From Brachybacterium endophyticum (GTDB lineage Bacteria > Actinomycetota > Actinomycetes > Actinomycetales > Dermabacteraceae): a DNA stretch of 64,000 bases. Location: contig NZ_QFKX01000006.1 of the NCBI RefSeq assembly GCF_003130585.1, positions 1 to 64,000 on the forward strand. The letters run 5' to 3'. Below, piece after piece: positions 1 through 11,100 of this stretch. A program made the position numbers and the translations under genes. Position 1 is the first letter of the stretch, and every line of letters starts with the position of its first letter. The notes under the pieces are model-generated. The model was given only the letters and a program-made list of their open reading frames with translations, was not told where the DNA came from and ran no database searches.

Positions 1-139
1 GGGCGCGCGAGCGCGGCGCCGGCCGGCGCGGGGCGCCCGGCCTGGGCGCCCGCGGGCGCGACGATCCGCTGCGCGGGATGTCGTCGAACGGGTCCTCCTG
101 GTCGGAGGGGCGTGCCGAGCGTTCGTCCCGGTCGTCCAC
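1..139 (-). CDS. N-terminus of an unidentified protein (cut by window edge)
   Basis: A reading frame opens on the minus strand with GTG at 139, preceded by a GGAAGGA-type ribosome site 8 nt upstream, and stays open to the window edge. The visible 46 residues are an acidic start (DDRDERSA) followed by a low-complexity Pro/Arg/Ala stretch, which looks like a disordered cytoplasmic tail. A minus-strand TAGTCT hexamer at 202-207 could be its -10 box. It is divergent from the galactofuran cluster. No domain is visible, so no function is proposed. Confidence 0.45.
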   Translation of the reverse strand, partial: MDDRDERSARPSDQEDPFDDIPRSGSSRPRAPRPGAPRRPAPRSRA

Positions 140-201
140 GGGCAGGATCCTTCCGTCGTGTGCGCCGGCGCGGGGAAGCGGGGCCGGCGCGCGTGAGCGA
201 C

Positions 202-276
202 AGACTAGACCCGCGACCTCGACGCGCCCAGCGTGCGGGAGTCGAATGGGCGTTCCTCACGTCGGATCCGTACACT
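202..276. promoter_or_regulatory. Divergent promoter region for the galactofuran cluster
   Basis: The 198-bp gap between two divergent genes carries a TACACT hexamer at 271-276 on the plus strand, about 60 nt before the GTG at 338, and a TAGTCT hexamer at 202-207 read on the minus strand. Both match the TANNNT -10 consensus of actinobacterial housekeeping promoters. No convincing -35 element is visible for either. Confidence 0.35.
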
Positions 277-337
277 TCGACCCGAGTGCAGTCACCGCCG
301 TGACCTGCCGCTGATCGCCCACCCCGGAGGAGACCCC

Positions 338-1303
338 GTGGACCCGAGCGCACACGAGCACGAGGATGTGAGAGTCGTCGCGGTCGTGGTGACCTACAAC
401 CGCGCGGAGCTGCTCCAGGACTGCCTGGACGCCCTCGCCGCGCAGAGCAGACCGGTCGACGCGGTCGTGGTCATCGACAACGCCTCGACCGACGCCTCGG
501 GCGAGGTCGCCGACCGTCATCCGCTGCGCGCGGACGTCCTCCACCTGCACCTCAACGTGGGCGGCGCCGGCGGGTTCGCGAGCGGCATCGCCCGGGCCCT
601 GGTCGATCACCGCGCCGACTGGGTGTGGCTGATGGACGACGACACCATCCCGCGCCCCGGCGCGCTCGAGGCACTTCTCACGGTGGAGCGCGAGAGCCCT
701 TTGCGCCTGTCGGTGCTGAGCTCGCGCGCCGAGTGGATCGACGGCCGTGCCCATCCCATGAACCTGTCGCGCACCCGGGTCGGGGCGAGCGCCAGGGAGA
801 AGCGCGCGGCCGCCCGATCGGGCGGTCATCCGATCCGCACCGCGAGCTACGTCTCGGTGCTGCTGCGCGGGGAGGACGTGCGCCGCCTGGGCCTCCCTCA
901 TCCCGACTACTTCATCTGGTCCGACGACTTCGAGCACACCGGGCGCCTGCTGCGTCGTGGCCGGGGCCTGCACGTGCCGGGGTCCGTCGTCGAGCACCGC
1001 ACCAAGGTGTTCGCCAACGCCCAGGCCTCGCCGGGGGACCGCTTCTACTACGACGTGCGCAACCGGCTCTGGGCGCTGACCCGCACGCGGTCCTTCGCCC
1101 TCTGGGAGCGCGCGATGTACGGAGGTGCCACGGTGCGCGGATGGGCCCGCCAGCTCGTGCGTCACCCCGAGCTCGCCCCGATCGGCCTGCGCGGCCTGCG
1201 GGACGCCCTGCGAGGCGGCCCCCGGCCCTCCGCGGAGGTGCTCGCGGCGGACCCGGAGGCGGCGGAGGCCGTGGGCCGTATCGACGGAGCGGCCGGACGA
1301 TGA
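338..1303 (+). CDS. GlfT1-like galactofuranosyltransferase (GT2)
   Basis: This 321-residue GT-A fold glycosyltransferase resembles mycobacterial GlfT1 (Rv3782), which adds the first galactofuranose units to the lipid-linked linker at the inner membrane face. The order of motifs is typical: VVTYNR at residues 17-22, a DNAS turn near 47, NVGGAGGF at 73-80 (a GlfT-type signature) and the metal-binding DDD at 100-102. I chose GTG 338 because a GGAGGAG ribosome site lies just upstream; earlier in-frame starts lack one and precede the start of family similarity. It overlaps the next glycosyltransferase by 4 bp. The assignment as a starter transferase rests on motif resemblance and on glf and a GlfT2 homologue downstream; a rhamnosyl- or other GT2 activity cannot be excluded. 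Confidence 0.8.
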   Translation: MDPSAHEHEDVRVVAVVVTYNRAELLQDCLDALAAQSRPVDAVVVIDNASTDASGEVADRHPLRADVLHLHLNVGGAGGFASGIARALVDHRADWVWLMDDDTIPRPGALEALLTVERESPLRLSVLSSRAEWIDGRAHPMNLSRTRVGASAREKRAAARSGGHPIRTASYVSVLLRGEDVRRLGLPHPDYFIWSDDFEHTGRLLRRGRGLHVPGSVVEHRTKVFANAQASPGDRFYYDVRNRLWALTRTRSFALWERAMYGGATVRGWARQLVRHPELAPIGLRGLRDALRGGPRPSAEVLAADPEAAEAVGRIDGAAGR

Positions 1304-2160
1304 CGACCGCGGCGAAGGGGACCGCCCCGCCCGCCGCCGGGATCACCGTGCTGATGCCCGTCTGGCGCGGGGACCGGGCGGACAGGTTCGCCGCGGCCCT
1401 GGCCTCGGCGACCACTGCCCAGACCCTCGCCCCCGCCGAGCTGGTGCTGACCGTCGACGGGGAGCTGACCGCCGAGCTCGACGAGGTCGTCGCGAGCGTC
1501 GAGGCGGGGGAGTACGGCCCCGCGCGCGTGCTGCGCGCCGCCGAGCACCAGGGCCTCGCCCGCACCCTGCAGCGGGGGCTCGAGGCGGCCCGCACCGATC
1601 TGATCGCGCGCGCCGACGCCGACGACCTCTGCCGCCCCGAGCGTCTGCAGGTGCAGGAGACGGCGATGCGGGAGGGGCAGCTGGATCTGCTGAGCGCGAG
1701 CCTGCAGGAGTTCTCCGACGAGGTCCCGGTGGGCACCGGTCCGCTGCGCACGCGTCCGCTCACCCACGAGCAGATCCTCCGCTACCTGCCACGTCACAGC
1801 CCCTTCCAGCACCCGGCCGTGATGATGCGCCGCGATGTCGCCCTGGCCGTGGGCGGCTACCGCGAGCTGGACCACCTCGAGGACTACTGGCTGTGGGAAC
1901 GGATGCTGCTGGGCGGCGCCCGCAGCGCGAACCTTCCCGCCGTGCTCGTCGACTACCGGGTGGACTCTCGACTGTTCGCGCGCCGGGGAGGGGCGCGCAT
2001 GTTCGGGTCGGACCTCCGCCTGCAGTGGATCCTCCTGCGCGACCGCGTGACCACGCCCCAGGGAGCCGCCGCCAACCTCGTGCGCCGCGCCGCGTACCGC
2101 TTCGCCCCCGGCTGGATGCGACGCCTGGGCTACCGGTTCCTGGTCGAGAGGATGCAGTGA
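1300..2160 (+). CDS. Family-2 glycosyltransferase
   Basis: A 286-residue GT2 enzyme with the N-terminal strand ITVLMPVWRGD and an ADADD metal-binding motif near residues 104-110. The YxxxDHLEDYWLW segment (about 185-200) is the acceptor/catalytic-base region typical of capsular GT2 enzymes of the AmsE/WcaA kind. It starts with ATG inside the stop codon of the GlfT1-like gene (ATGA overlap), so the two are translationally coupled. There is no membrane segment, only a basic C-terminus, which suggests loose membrane association. Its sugar and acceptor are unknown; position suggests it decorates or extends the same galactofuran-containing polymer. Confidence 0.8.
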   Translation: MTTAAKGTAPPAAGITVLMPVWRGDRADRFAAALASATTAQTLAPAELVLTVDGELTAELDEVVASVEAGEYGPARVLRAAEHQGLARTLQRGLEAARTDLIARADADDLCRPERLQVQETAMREGQLDLLSASLQEFSDEVPVGTGPLRTRPLTHEQILRYLPRHSPFQHPAVMMRRDVALAVGGYRELDHLEDYWLWERMLLGGARSANLPAVLVDYRVDSRLFARRGGARMFGSDLRLQWILLRDRVTTPQGAAANLVRRAAYRFAPGWMRRLGYRFLVERMQ

Positions 2161-2288
2161 AGGCGTGACCTGCGCCGCATCGCGATCCAGCGGTGGTGAA
2201 CGGACGGTGACACGGGATGGGCCCGCGGGTGACGGGTCCGTGAGCGAACGGTGGGATCTGCGGGCAAAGCCCTGATCAGCGCGCGAAA

Positions 2289-3517
<1,229 letters not shown>

Positions 3518-3559
3518 ACCGACCGCCGCGCGCCGATCGTGCGGCCAGGAGGATCCCCA

Positions 3560-5722
3560 GTGAGCACCACCAGCACCCCTGAGACGACCACTCCGGCCTC
3601 CGGCCAGGACGAGGCGGAGGCGACCACCCATCGCGTGCTGCAGCGGCTGATCATGCCGCTCGAGCCCACGCCGGACATCGTCCCCCTCTACATCGAGGCG
3701 CAGGCGTCCCGTGCGGGCGTCGCCTCGGCCTCCTTCGGGCTGGGGACCGGCGGGACCGAGACGCACCACGGCCCCGAGCAGCCCGGCGGCTCCGGGAGCT
3801 CGGTCCGGCCCGACCTCGAGGAGCTGAGCGCTCGCCACAGCGTCGAGGTCGCCGCGCAGACCCTGCGCTCCTTCGGCACCTACTTCAACGCCTTCCCAGC
3901 GTCCTACTGGCGGCGCTGGACCCCGGTGCGGGAGGTGCGGCTGAGCGTGCGCACGGTCGGGCAGGGACAGGTGATCGTCTACCGCTCGAACGCGCGCGGC
4001 GTGATCCAGCGCCACGACATGCGGATCGTGCGGGGTGCGAGCGAGACGGTGTTCGAGCTGCCCCTGACCGCGTTCGGGGACGGAGGCTGGTACTGGTTCG
4101 ACGTGATCGCCGGGAGCGAGCCCCTCACCGTCGTCGACGCCCAGTGGAGCGCACCGGCGGAGCTCGCGCGCACCGAGGGCACGTTCTCGATCGGCATGAC
4201 CACGATGAACAAGGTCCCCTACTGCCTGGACAACATCCGCGTGATCAGCAAGGACGAGGACCTGCGTGCCGCGCTCGACGTGATGTACGTGGTGGACCAG
4301 GGATCGGACAGGCTCTCCGACCACGAGGAGCTCGAGCCCCTGCAGGCCGCCATGGGCGACCAGCTCCAGCTCATCGAGCAGGGCAACATCGGCGGCTCCG
4401 GCGGCTTCTCCCGCGGGATGTACGAGGCGGCCACCAACGGGCGCTCGACCTACGTCATCAACTGCGACGACGACATCGACATCGAGCCCGAGTCGCTGCT
4501 GCGGATGATCACCTTCGCCGACTTCGCGACCACGCCGACGCTGGTGGGCGCCCACATGTTCGACCTGAACAACCGTTCGGTCCTGCACGCCTTCGGCGAG
4601 AGCGTGGACCCCTGGGCGATCCAGCCGAAGGTGGCCACGCCCGGCGGCTGGCTGGGCCACGACTTCGCCCACGGTCCGCTCGCGGCGACCCCCTGGCTGC
4701 ACCGCCGCGCCGACGTCGACTACAACGGGTGGTGGACCTGCCTGATCCCCACCGAGACGGTCCGGGAGATCGGGCTCAGCCTGCCCGTCTTCATCAAGTG
4801 GGACGACGCCGAGTACGGCCTGCGGGCGAAGGCCGCCGGGTACCCCACGGTCTCCTTCCCGGGCGCGGCCGTCTGGCACATCACCTGGGGTGACAAGAGC
4901 GATGCGCTGGACTGGCAGATCTACTTCCACGAGCGCAACCGCATCATCACCGCGCTGCTCCACTCGGTGTACGACCACGGCGGGCACGTGATCACGGAGT
5001 CGCAGGGGATCGACCTCAAGCACCTGTTCTCCATGCAGTACTACACGGAGGCCGCGCGCCTGATGGCCCAGGAGGACGTGCTGCGCGGCCCGCTGGTCCT
5101 GCACGGCGAGATCGGCACCAAGCTGCCGGAGCTGAAGGCTCTGACCAAGGAGTTCGACGACTCCCTCTCGCAGAAGGACGCGGACGACTTCCCGGCCGTG
5201 CGGGTGACCAAGCCCCCGCGCAAGGGGCGAGACGTCCATCCGCCGCACCGCCGCACGCTGCCCCTGTGGACGGCCCGGCAGATGGCACGTCAGCTGTTCG
5301 CGCAGCCGAAGGAGACCTCCCGCTCGAACCCGCAGGCGGAGATCGCCCATCAGGACGCCCACTGGTGGCGCCTCGCCCACTACGACAGCGCCGTGGTCTC
5401 CAACGTCGGCGGCACCCAGCTGTCCTGGTACAAGCGCCGCCCCGAGCAGATGCGACAGATGCTCACCCGCACGGTGCGCACGCACGCGGATCTCTACCGT
5501 CACTGGAACCAGCTGCGCGAGACCTACCGCAGGGCGGCCCGCGAGATCACGTCCTTCGAGGCCTGGGAGAAGACCTTCGCGGCCCACCCGGCCCCGGTGC
5601 GGGACGCCGACCCGAAGGATCCCGCGGGATCGACGGGGACGGCCGCGGACGCGGCGCCGGTCACCGAGGTCGAGGGGCCGGCCACGACGGCGGAGGGCAC
5701 GGCCGAACGCACCGCCGGCTGA
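3560..5722 (+). CDS. GlfT2-like galactofuranosyltransferase (galactan polymerase)
   Basis: A 720-residue homologue of GlfT2 (Rv3808c), the processive enzyme that alternates beta-1,5 and beta-1,6 galactofuranose linkages in the galactan chain. An N-terminal beta-rich domain (about 1-220) precedes the GT-A core with NCDDDID near residues 301-307 (metal site), IGGSGGFSRG just before it, WDDAEYG near 413 (catalytic-base Asp) and VWHITWG near 437-443 (the conserved His). The protein is about 80 residues longer than the mycobacterial enzyme, with an Ala/Thr/Pro-rich tail. GTG 3560 has an AGGAGG site 6-7 nt upstream; the earlier GTG at 3539 has none. Function by homology is strong; product chain length is unknown. 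Confidence 0.9.
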   Translation: MSTTSTPETTTPASGQDEAEATTHRVLQRLIMPLEPTPDIVPLYIEAQASRAGVASASFGLGTGGTETHHGPEQPGGSGSSVRPDLEELSARHSVEVAAQTLRSFGTYFNAFPASYWRRWTPVREVRLSVRTVGQGQVIVYRSNARGVIQRHDMRIVRGASETVFELPLTAFGDGGWYWFDVIAGSEPLTVVDAQWSAPAELARTEGTFSIGMTTMNKVPYCLDNIRVISKDEDLRAALDVMYVVDQGSDRLSDHEELEPLQAAMGDQLQLIEQGNIGGSGGFSRGMYEAATNGRSTYVINCDDDIDIEPESLLRMITFADFATTPTLVGAHMFDLNNRSVLHAFGESVDPWAIQPKVATPGGWLGHDFAHGPLAATPWLHRRADVDYNGWWTCLIPTETVREIGLSLPVFIKWDDAEYGLRAKAAGYPTVSFPGAAVWHITWGDKSDALDWQIYFHERNRIITALLHSVYDHGGHVITESQGIDLKHLFSMQYYTEAARLMAQEDVLRGPLVLHGEIGTKLPELKALTKEFDDSLSQKDADDFPAVRVTKPPRKGRDVHPPHRRTLPLWTARQMARQLFAQPKETSRSNPQAEIAHQDAHWWRLAHYDSAVVSNVGGTQLSWYKRRPEQMRQMLTRTVRTHADLYRHWNQLRETYRRAAREITSFEAWEKTFAAHPAPVRDADPKDPAGSTGTAADAAPVTEVEGPATTAEGTAERTAG

Positions 5723-5780
5723 GCACCGAACGGGGCCCGGTGTCCGGACGAGGTCGGGCGCCGGGCGCCGCGGCCCTCCG

Positions 5781-6488
5781 TCAGTCCGCCTCGGAGGGGG
5801 CCGACCCGGGCGGGGCGTCGAGGGGCCTCGCGCCTTCCTGCTCCGCCTGCTCGGCCGTCAGCGGGTGAGCGGAGCCGACGATCCCGCGCCCGCACAGGAG
5901 TGCGGCGAGCGTCCCCGCCGGATCTTCGAGCCCGTCGGCGGCGACGAGCAGGCGGTGCCCGGGGTCAGCGGCCGGGGCGGGGCCGGCCCACCGGCCCAGG
6001 GGCACGCTCAGCTGATCGGGGTGGGCCCGGACCTCGCGGGCCCAGTCGTGGACCAGTGCGGGCAGGTCGCCCTCGAAGCGCAGGGCCAGGGACTGCGGCG
6101 CCAGCGCGAGGACCTCGTCGGCCTCGTCGGCGAGGGGTGTGCCGGGCCGATCCGTCGCGACGACGCGCACCTCCTCGTCCGCCGCGGCCGGGATCGTGCC
6201 GTCCTGCTGCGGGACCAGGACCCGTGCGCCGAGCCCCCAGGCGGCGAGGGCGAGCACGAGACGCTTCCAGTGCGGCGGGAGATCGAGCACGACGAGCTCG
6301 TCGGCCTCGAGCATGATCTCGGCCTCGAGGTGGCCGACGCTCTTGATCACCCAGTTGGCGAGCACATGGCCCGAGAGCTCGATGCGCCCCTCGGGCTCGT
6401 ACCAGACCAGGCAGGGACGCGGTCCCAGCTGCTCGAGAGCGCTCAGCAGTGCGCGCAGATCCGTCAGCGGCGGGGGAGTGGGGGTCAT
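5781..6488 (-). CDS. TIGR03089-like protein (truncated acyl-adenylate-enzyme fold)
   Basis: A 235-residue protein resembling the actinobacterial TIGR03089 family, which looks like only the N-terminal part of an ANL-superfamily adenylating enzyme. Visible are the substrate-side segments WYEPEGRIELSGHVLANWV (about residues 28-46), DLPPHWKRLVLALAAWGLGA (about 79-98) and a late GHRLLVAADGL strand. The ATP-binding P-loop and the C-terminal catalytic domain of true ligases are absent, so no ligase activity is expected. ATG 6488 overlaps the stop of the CofE-like gene by 4 bp, so it is the second gene of that operon. Its role is unknown. Confidence 0.7.
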   Translation of the reverse strand: MTPTPPPLTDLRALLSALEQLGPRPCLVWYEPEGRIELSGHVLANWVIKSVGHLEAEIMLEADELVVLDLPPHWKRLVLALAAWGLGARVLVPQQDGTIPAAADEEVRVVATDRPGTPLADEADEVLALAPQSLALRFEGDLPALVHDWAREVRAHPDQLSVPLGRWAGPAPAADPGHRLLVAADGLEDPAGTLAALLCGRGIVGSAHPLTAEQAEQEGARPLDAPPGSAPSEAD

Positions 6489-7630
6489 CGCCCCATCCTC
6501 CCGCGGGAGCTGTCCTCGCGCACGTCGCCCAGACGCACCCCGACCGGGAGCGGACGGGCGATAGATTCCGCGCCGATCGCGACCCGCAGCCGTTCCAGGA
6601 GCATCCCGGCGCTCGCCCATGCCACCCCGGTGTCGGCGGCCGGGTGCACGAGGAGGCGGCGCGGAGCGTGCTCGTCGCCGCCGAGCGGCACGTCCCCCTC
6701 CGGCTCCAGGAGGCCACCGCCCTCGCGCGAGAGCAGCGGGGCGGGGCCCGGGAGCGACGGGGTCCGGGCCACGTCGATCGCTCTCCTCAGCCGCACGGCA
6801 TCGTCCTCGGGGTCCATGGCGGCCACCGGCTCCTGCTCGGGGGAGAGACCGAGGGACTGCCAGACCGATTCGAGGCTCGGGCGTCGGAACCAGTCGCCGG
6901 CGTCGGTGCGGCTGAGGGCACGCGCCGGGACCGCCGAGTCCGGGGGCACCACGGCGCCCTCGAGCCCTCGCACGATCACGGCGGGCACCCCGCTCGCCTT
7001 CCCCTTCACCAGATCCGCTGCGGCGGCGATCTCGTCGGCCAGTGCGCGACGCGTCACGTGCAGGGTGCGGCCCTCGGCATCCTCGGTGCCTCGGAGGTCC
7101 TCGAGCGCACGCAGGCCCGCGGCACCGAGAGCGATGTCGCCCACTCCCACCCGCCAGATCCGCGAGGAGGTGTCCGAGAGCACCACGGCGACGTCGGCGG
7201 CGCCGGCCCGGGCCAGGGCGTCCCGCAGCTGCTCGGCCTCGGCGTCCGGGTCCTCGGGCAGCACCAGCAGGCCCTCGGGCGCGTTCGAGCCGTCGATGCC
7301 GGCGGCGGCCATCACCGGCCCGGCGGGCACCTCGACGATCGAGGTGGTGGTGCGCAGGTGACGGCGACGGGCGACCAGGCGCACGGTCTGCTCGAGGATG
7401 GTGCGCTGCTTGCGCTCGGCGGGGATGACAAGTCCCCTCGACTTCGAGATGATCTTCGCGGACACGCACAGCACGTCGCCGTCGACCAGCTCGAGGCCCT
7501 CTCGCCCGAGAGCGCCGACGAGCAGCTGGGCGAGATCGTCGCCCTCGCGGACCTCCGGGAGGGAGCGCAGGGGGATGATCCGCACGCCCCGATCCTCGCT
7601 CGAGGGGGCCGATCCGGGTCGGGTGGTCAT
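6485..7630 (-). CDS. CofE/FbiB-like coenzyme F420:L-glutamate ligase
   Basis: A 381-residue protein whose first ~245 residues match the F420-0:gamma-glutamyl ligase family: IIPLRSLPEVREGDDL at the start, DGDVLCVSAKIISKSRG around residue 50, LSDTSSRIWRVGVGDIALG around 155-175, and DLVKGKASGVPAVIVRGLE near 210-230. That enzyme uses GTP to add glutamate to F420-0. Mycobacterial FbiB adds a ~200-residue nitroreductase-like domain; here the tail is only ~130 residues with no clear FMN motif, so it is not a full FbiB. ATG 7630 has a CCAGGAG site. It sits divergently from whiB2, as fbiB does near whiB2 in mycobacteria, but no fbiA is present. Confidence 0.8.
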   Translation of the reverse strand: MTTRPGSAPSSEDRGVRIIPLRSLPEVREGDDLAQLLVGALGREGLELVDGDVLCVSAKIISKSRGLVIPAERKQRTILEQTVRLVARRRHLRTTTSIVEVPAGPVMAAAGIDGSNAPEGLLVLPEDPDAEAEQLRDALARAGAADVAVVLSDTSSRIWRVGVGDIALGAAGLRALEDLRGTEDAEGRTLHVTRRALADEIAAAADLVKGKASGVPAVIVRGLEGAVVPPDSAVPARALSRTDAGDWFRRPSLESVWQSLGLSPEQEPVAAMDPEDDAVRLRRAIDVARTPSLPGPAPLLSREGGGLLEPEGDVPLGGDEHAPRRLLVHPAADTGVAWASAGMLLERLRVAIGAESIARPLPVGVRLGDVREDSSRGRMGR

Positions 7631-7671
7631 CGCATCTCCTGGTCGCGCGCGGGTCACACTCCTGGTCCCGC

Positions 7672-7702
7672 TTGACGGGGAAGAGTTACACGGGTGTATT
7701 TT
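7672..7702 (+). promoter_or_regulatory. whiB2 promoter
   Basis: A perfect TTGACG -35 element at 7672-7677 is followed by TATTTT at 7697-7702 (19-bp spacer; TGTATT at 7695-7700 gives 17). It lies in the unusually A+T-rich part of the divergent region. Initiation near 7708 would leave a ~95-nt leader, which excludes translation starts before that point and supports ATG 7805. Confidence 0.55.
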
Positions 7703-7804
7703 AGGGTGACCGCGGCGGCTCCCCCCGCCTCATCCCGAAGCCCGACGGGCGGCCGTGACGGCGCCCACGACGTGAAGCGTCCACCTGAGGAAGGAACTGT
7801 GCCG

Positions 7805-8104
7805 ATGGAACGCATGCGCGACGAGGATGATGCGCAGTCGGAGGAGTTCTCGCTCCTGGCCCTGGTGGCCGACGGCGACGAGGCCGAGGTCTCCTGGCAG
7901 GAGCGTGCGCTGTGCGCACAGACGGACCCCGAGGCGTTCTTCCCCGAGAAGGGCGGCTCCACACGAGAGGCCAAGAAGGTCTGCGTCTCGTGCGAGGTCC
8001 GCGCCGAATGCCTCGAGTACGCCCTCGAGAACGACGAGAGGTTCGGCATCTGGGGCGGGCTCTCCGAGCGCGAGCGGCGCAAGCTCAAGCGTCGCGCCGT
8101 CTGA
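7805..8104 (+). CDS. whiB2: WhiB2/WhmD-like iron-sulfur transcription factor
   Basis: A 99-residue WhiB protein. The four cluster-binding cysteines are at residues 37, 60, 63 and 69 (C-x22-C-x2-C-x5-C), followed by the FGIWGGLSERER turn and a basic KLKRR DNA-binding tail. The segment CAQTDPEAFFPEKGGSTREAK is nearly identical to mycobacterial WhiB2, a regulator of septation and cell division that is essential in several actinobacteria. ATG 7805 lies 9 nt after AAGGA; a GTG at 7799 is too close to it. The promoter at 7672-7702 should drive it. The downstream glycosyltransferase begins 15 bp after the stop. Confidence 0.93.
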   Translation: MERMRDEDDAQSEEFSLLALVADGDEAEVSWQERALCAQTDPEAFFPEKGGSTREAKKVCVSCEVRAECLEYALENDERFGIWGGLSERERRKLKRRAV

Positions 8105-8119
8105 CCGCGCTCGCCCCCA

Positions 8120-11100
8120 GTGACCGCCCGCACCGTCACCGCCGTCGTCCTGCTCGGTGCAGGTGACGATCCCAGCCTGCTGCACGACGCACTCGCCGCC
8201 CTCTCCGCCCAGGAGAGGGCGGCGGATCGCGTCGCGGTCGTGCTGCGCGGGGAGCCAGGGGCCGAGCGCGAGGAGCAGGTCGAGGAGCTCGTGGCGGACG
8301 GCGCCGTCGCCGACGTGCTGCGGATCCCCGCGGCGGCCGGGCTGGCCAGCGCGATGCGCGAGATCCTGCGGTCCCTGTCCTCCGGTGTGCTCTCCGCCCA
8401 GGACGCCCTCGAGTCCCGGGACGCCGCACCTCGAGCGGGCGGTCACATGCGCCAGATCGACCGCGACGCCCATGAGCGCGGCCTCGTGCGCGAGGCCGAG
8501 CAGACCGCGCAGGTGCCCACCCGCTTGCGCGAGGGCGGTACCGGGATGGGCTCGTCCACCGCGGGGCGGCGTCGCGCCGCGGCCGAGACCGAGAACTGGT
8601 TCTGGCTGCTGACCGAGGACGCCCTGCCGGGACGCTCCTCGCTGCGTGCACTGCTGGAGACCGCCGAGTCCTCGCCCACGGCTGCCGTCATCGGCTCCAA
8701 GCGCCTGCGGCCCCCGCATCATGCCGACGACCTCGAGCGGCGCGGACGGTCGACCGCCGACGACGCCGACGTGCTCGTGGACGTGGGGCTCACCCTGACC
8801 CACAGCGGCCGGATCGTCACGGGCGTCGAGCCCGGGGAGATCGACCAGGGACAGTCGGACTGGCGCCAGGACGTCCTGGGTGTCGCGCTGCCGGGGATGC
8901 TCGTGCGCGAGAGCACCCTCTCCCGCCTGGGCGGCACCGATCCCGCGCTCGGCTCACCCTTCGCCGAGGTCGACCTGGGGCACCGGGTCTGGCGCGGCGG
9001 GGAGCGCGTCGAGGTCGCGGCGGACTCCCGCGTGCTGGTCCCGCAGCGGCATCGTGACGTGCCGGCGCTGGTGCACGAGCACCGGCGCGGCCAGCTCCTG
9101 CTGCTGCTGAAGCACAGGCCCCTGCTGGGTGCCCTGCTGACGCTGCTGCTCAGCATCCCGCTGGGGACGCTCGCGCGCATGATCGGCCAGGTCGCCGCCC
9201 AGTCGCCGCGTCGCGCGCTCGCCGAGCTGACGGCGGCGCTCGCCGCCTATCGCCGGGCGCCGGCGGTGATGGCCCGGGGCGCCGCCGCCTCCCATCGCGC
9301 ACGGGTCCCCCGTCGCCGGCTCGCGCCGCTCTACCTGCCGCGGACCGAGGCCCTCCGCCGCCGCGGCGAGGCCGTGTGGACCCGCCTGTTCGCCGACGAC
9401 GAGCGAGCCCGTCGTATCCGCCGCACGACCTGGGGGATCGCCGGCACCAGCCACGGCGCCGACGACGCCGACTTCGGCCGCCACGGCGTCTGGACCCTGA
9501 TCCTGGCCGCCCTCGCGCTGATCGGCGGCATGATCGGCGTGCGCCCGCTGCTCGCGCGCGGCCACCTCGAGGGCCCGCAGCTGATGACCCTGGCACCGGA
9601 TTGGCGCGAGAGCCTGCAGATCGCCTGGTCCAGCTGGGTGCCCGGAGGAGCCGGCGGCCTCGGTGCCCGCGGCCCGGGGGACGCCCTCATGCGCCTGGTC
9701 ACCGCGGTGCCGCTGCCCGAGGTGGCCCCGGCCGTGCTCCTCGTGCTCAGCATCCCGCTGGCCGCGATGGGCGCGTGGTGGGCCGCGGGTGCCCTCACCC
9801 GCGCCGTGGGCGCACGACTCGCGCTCGCCGTGGCCTGGGCTGTCGGCCCGCCGCTGCTCGCCTCGCTGAGCTCGGGGGCCTGGCCGCTCGTGCTCGTGCA
9901 CCTGCTGCTGCCCCTGCTCGCCCTCGCCGTCGGTCGCGCGATCGGCCTCGTGCACAAGGTGTCCCAGGCCAGCGTCTCCGCCGCCGCGGCCGGGGGACTG
10001 CTGCTGCTGGTGATCGGGGCCGTCCAGCCCGCGCTGGTGCTGCTCGTCGGCCTCGGTCTCGCCCTGCTCGCCCCGTTCGTCCCCGGGCGGCGCGCGCGTC
10101 TGATCTGGGTGCTCGTCCCCTCCCTCGCACTGCAGCTGCCGTACCTGCCCACGTTCGTCGCGCATCCCTCGACCCTCCTGCACGTGGCCGGGGTCCCCGC
10201 CGTCGCGGGGACGTCCTCCCCGCTCGGTCTGCTCGCCCTGTGGCCGGTCCCGGCGCCCGCCTGGACGCCGCTGAGCGGTCTGATCGGTTCGCACGCCGCC
10301 GAGCTCGCGCCCTACCTGCTGATGCTCCCGGTGCTGCTCGCCGCCCTCGTCGCCCCGTTCCAGAGGGCTGCCGCCGGCCGTGCAGGACGTCTCGCGCTGC
10401 TGATCGCCGCGCTCTGCCTGGGCGTCGTCCTCCTGGCCCGCGCTCTGCCCAGCGAGATCGGCGCCGACGAGCTCCGCAGCGTGCCGGCGGGCGGCCTGTT
10501 GAGCCTCGCGCTGCTCGCCCTCCTCATCGGCTGCGCCGCGACCGTCGACGTGCTCGCGCGCCGCAGCGGCCGGGAGGGCGCTGCGCGGCGCGCCGCCTCG
10601 AGCGTGATCGCCGGGGCCGTCGCCGCGTTCTGCCTGATCGCGACCATCGGCTGGGCGGTGAGCCTGCCCTCCGCGCTGCAGGTGCACCGCACCGACGCGA
10701 GCAGGATCCCCCAGGCCGCGAGGGATCTGGGGACCTCGCAGGACCGCGGACGCGTGCTCGTGCTGGAGCCCGCCGAGGGCGGTGACCAGGACGCGCTCAG
10801 CGCCCGACTCGTGGTCGACGGCGGTGAGAACGCCCAGCAGAGCTCCGGCGCCCAGGAGGCCCGCGCCCTCGCCTCCGTGCGCGGCGGCGGGGCGGTGGAC
10901 TCCGACCCCGGCTCCTCCGCGCTGCGCGAGGCGACCGGCGGCCTGCTCTCCTCCGGTCCGGCACAGCACCCGGAGGTGCTGCGCGGCCTCGCGATCGGCT
11001 ACGTCGTCGTCCCCGGCGCCCGTGACGACGCCCCGTCCCTGGTCGACGACCTGGACTCCTCCCCGCAGCTCGAGAAGGTCACCGAGAGCAGCTCGGGCAG

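Noticed and set aside
7694-7804. An upstream in-frame extension of whiB2.
   Set aside because: It begins inside the promoter -10 region and the added residues have no WhiB similarity; ATG 7805 has a ribosome site.
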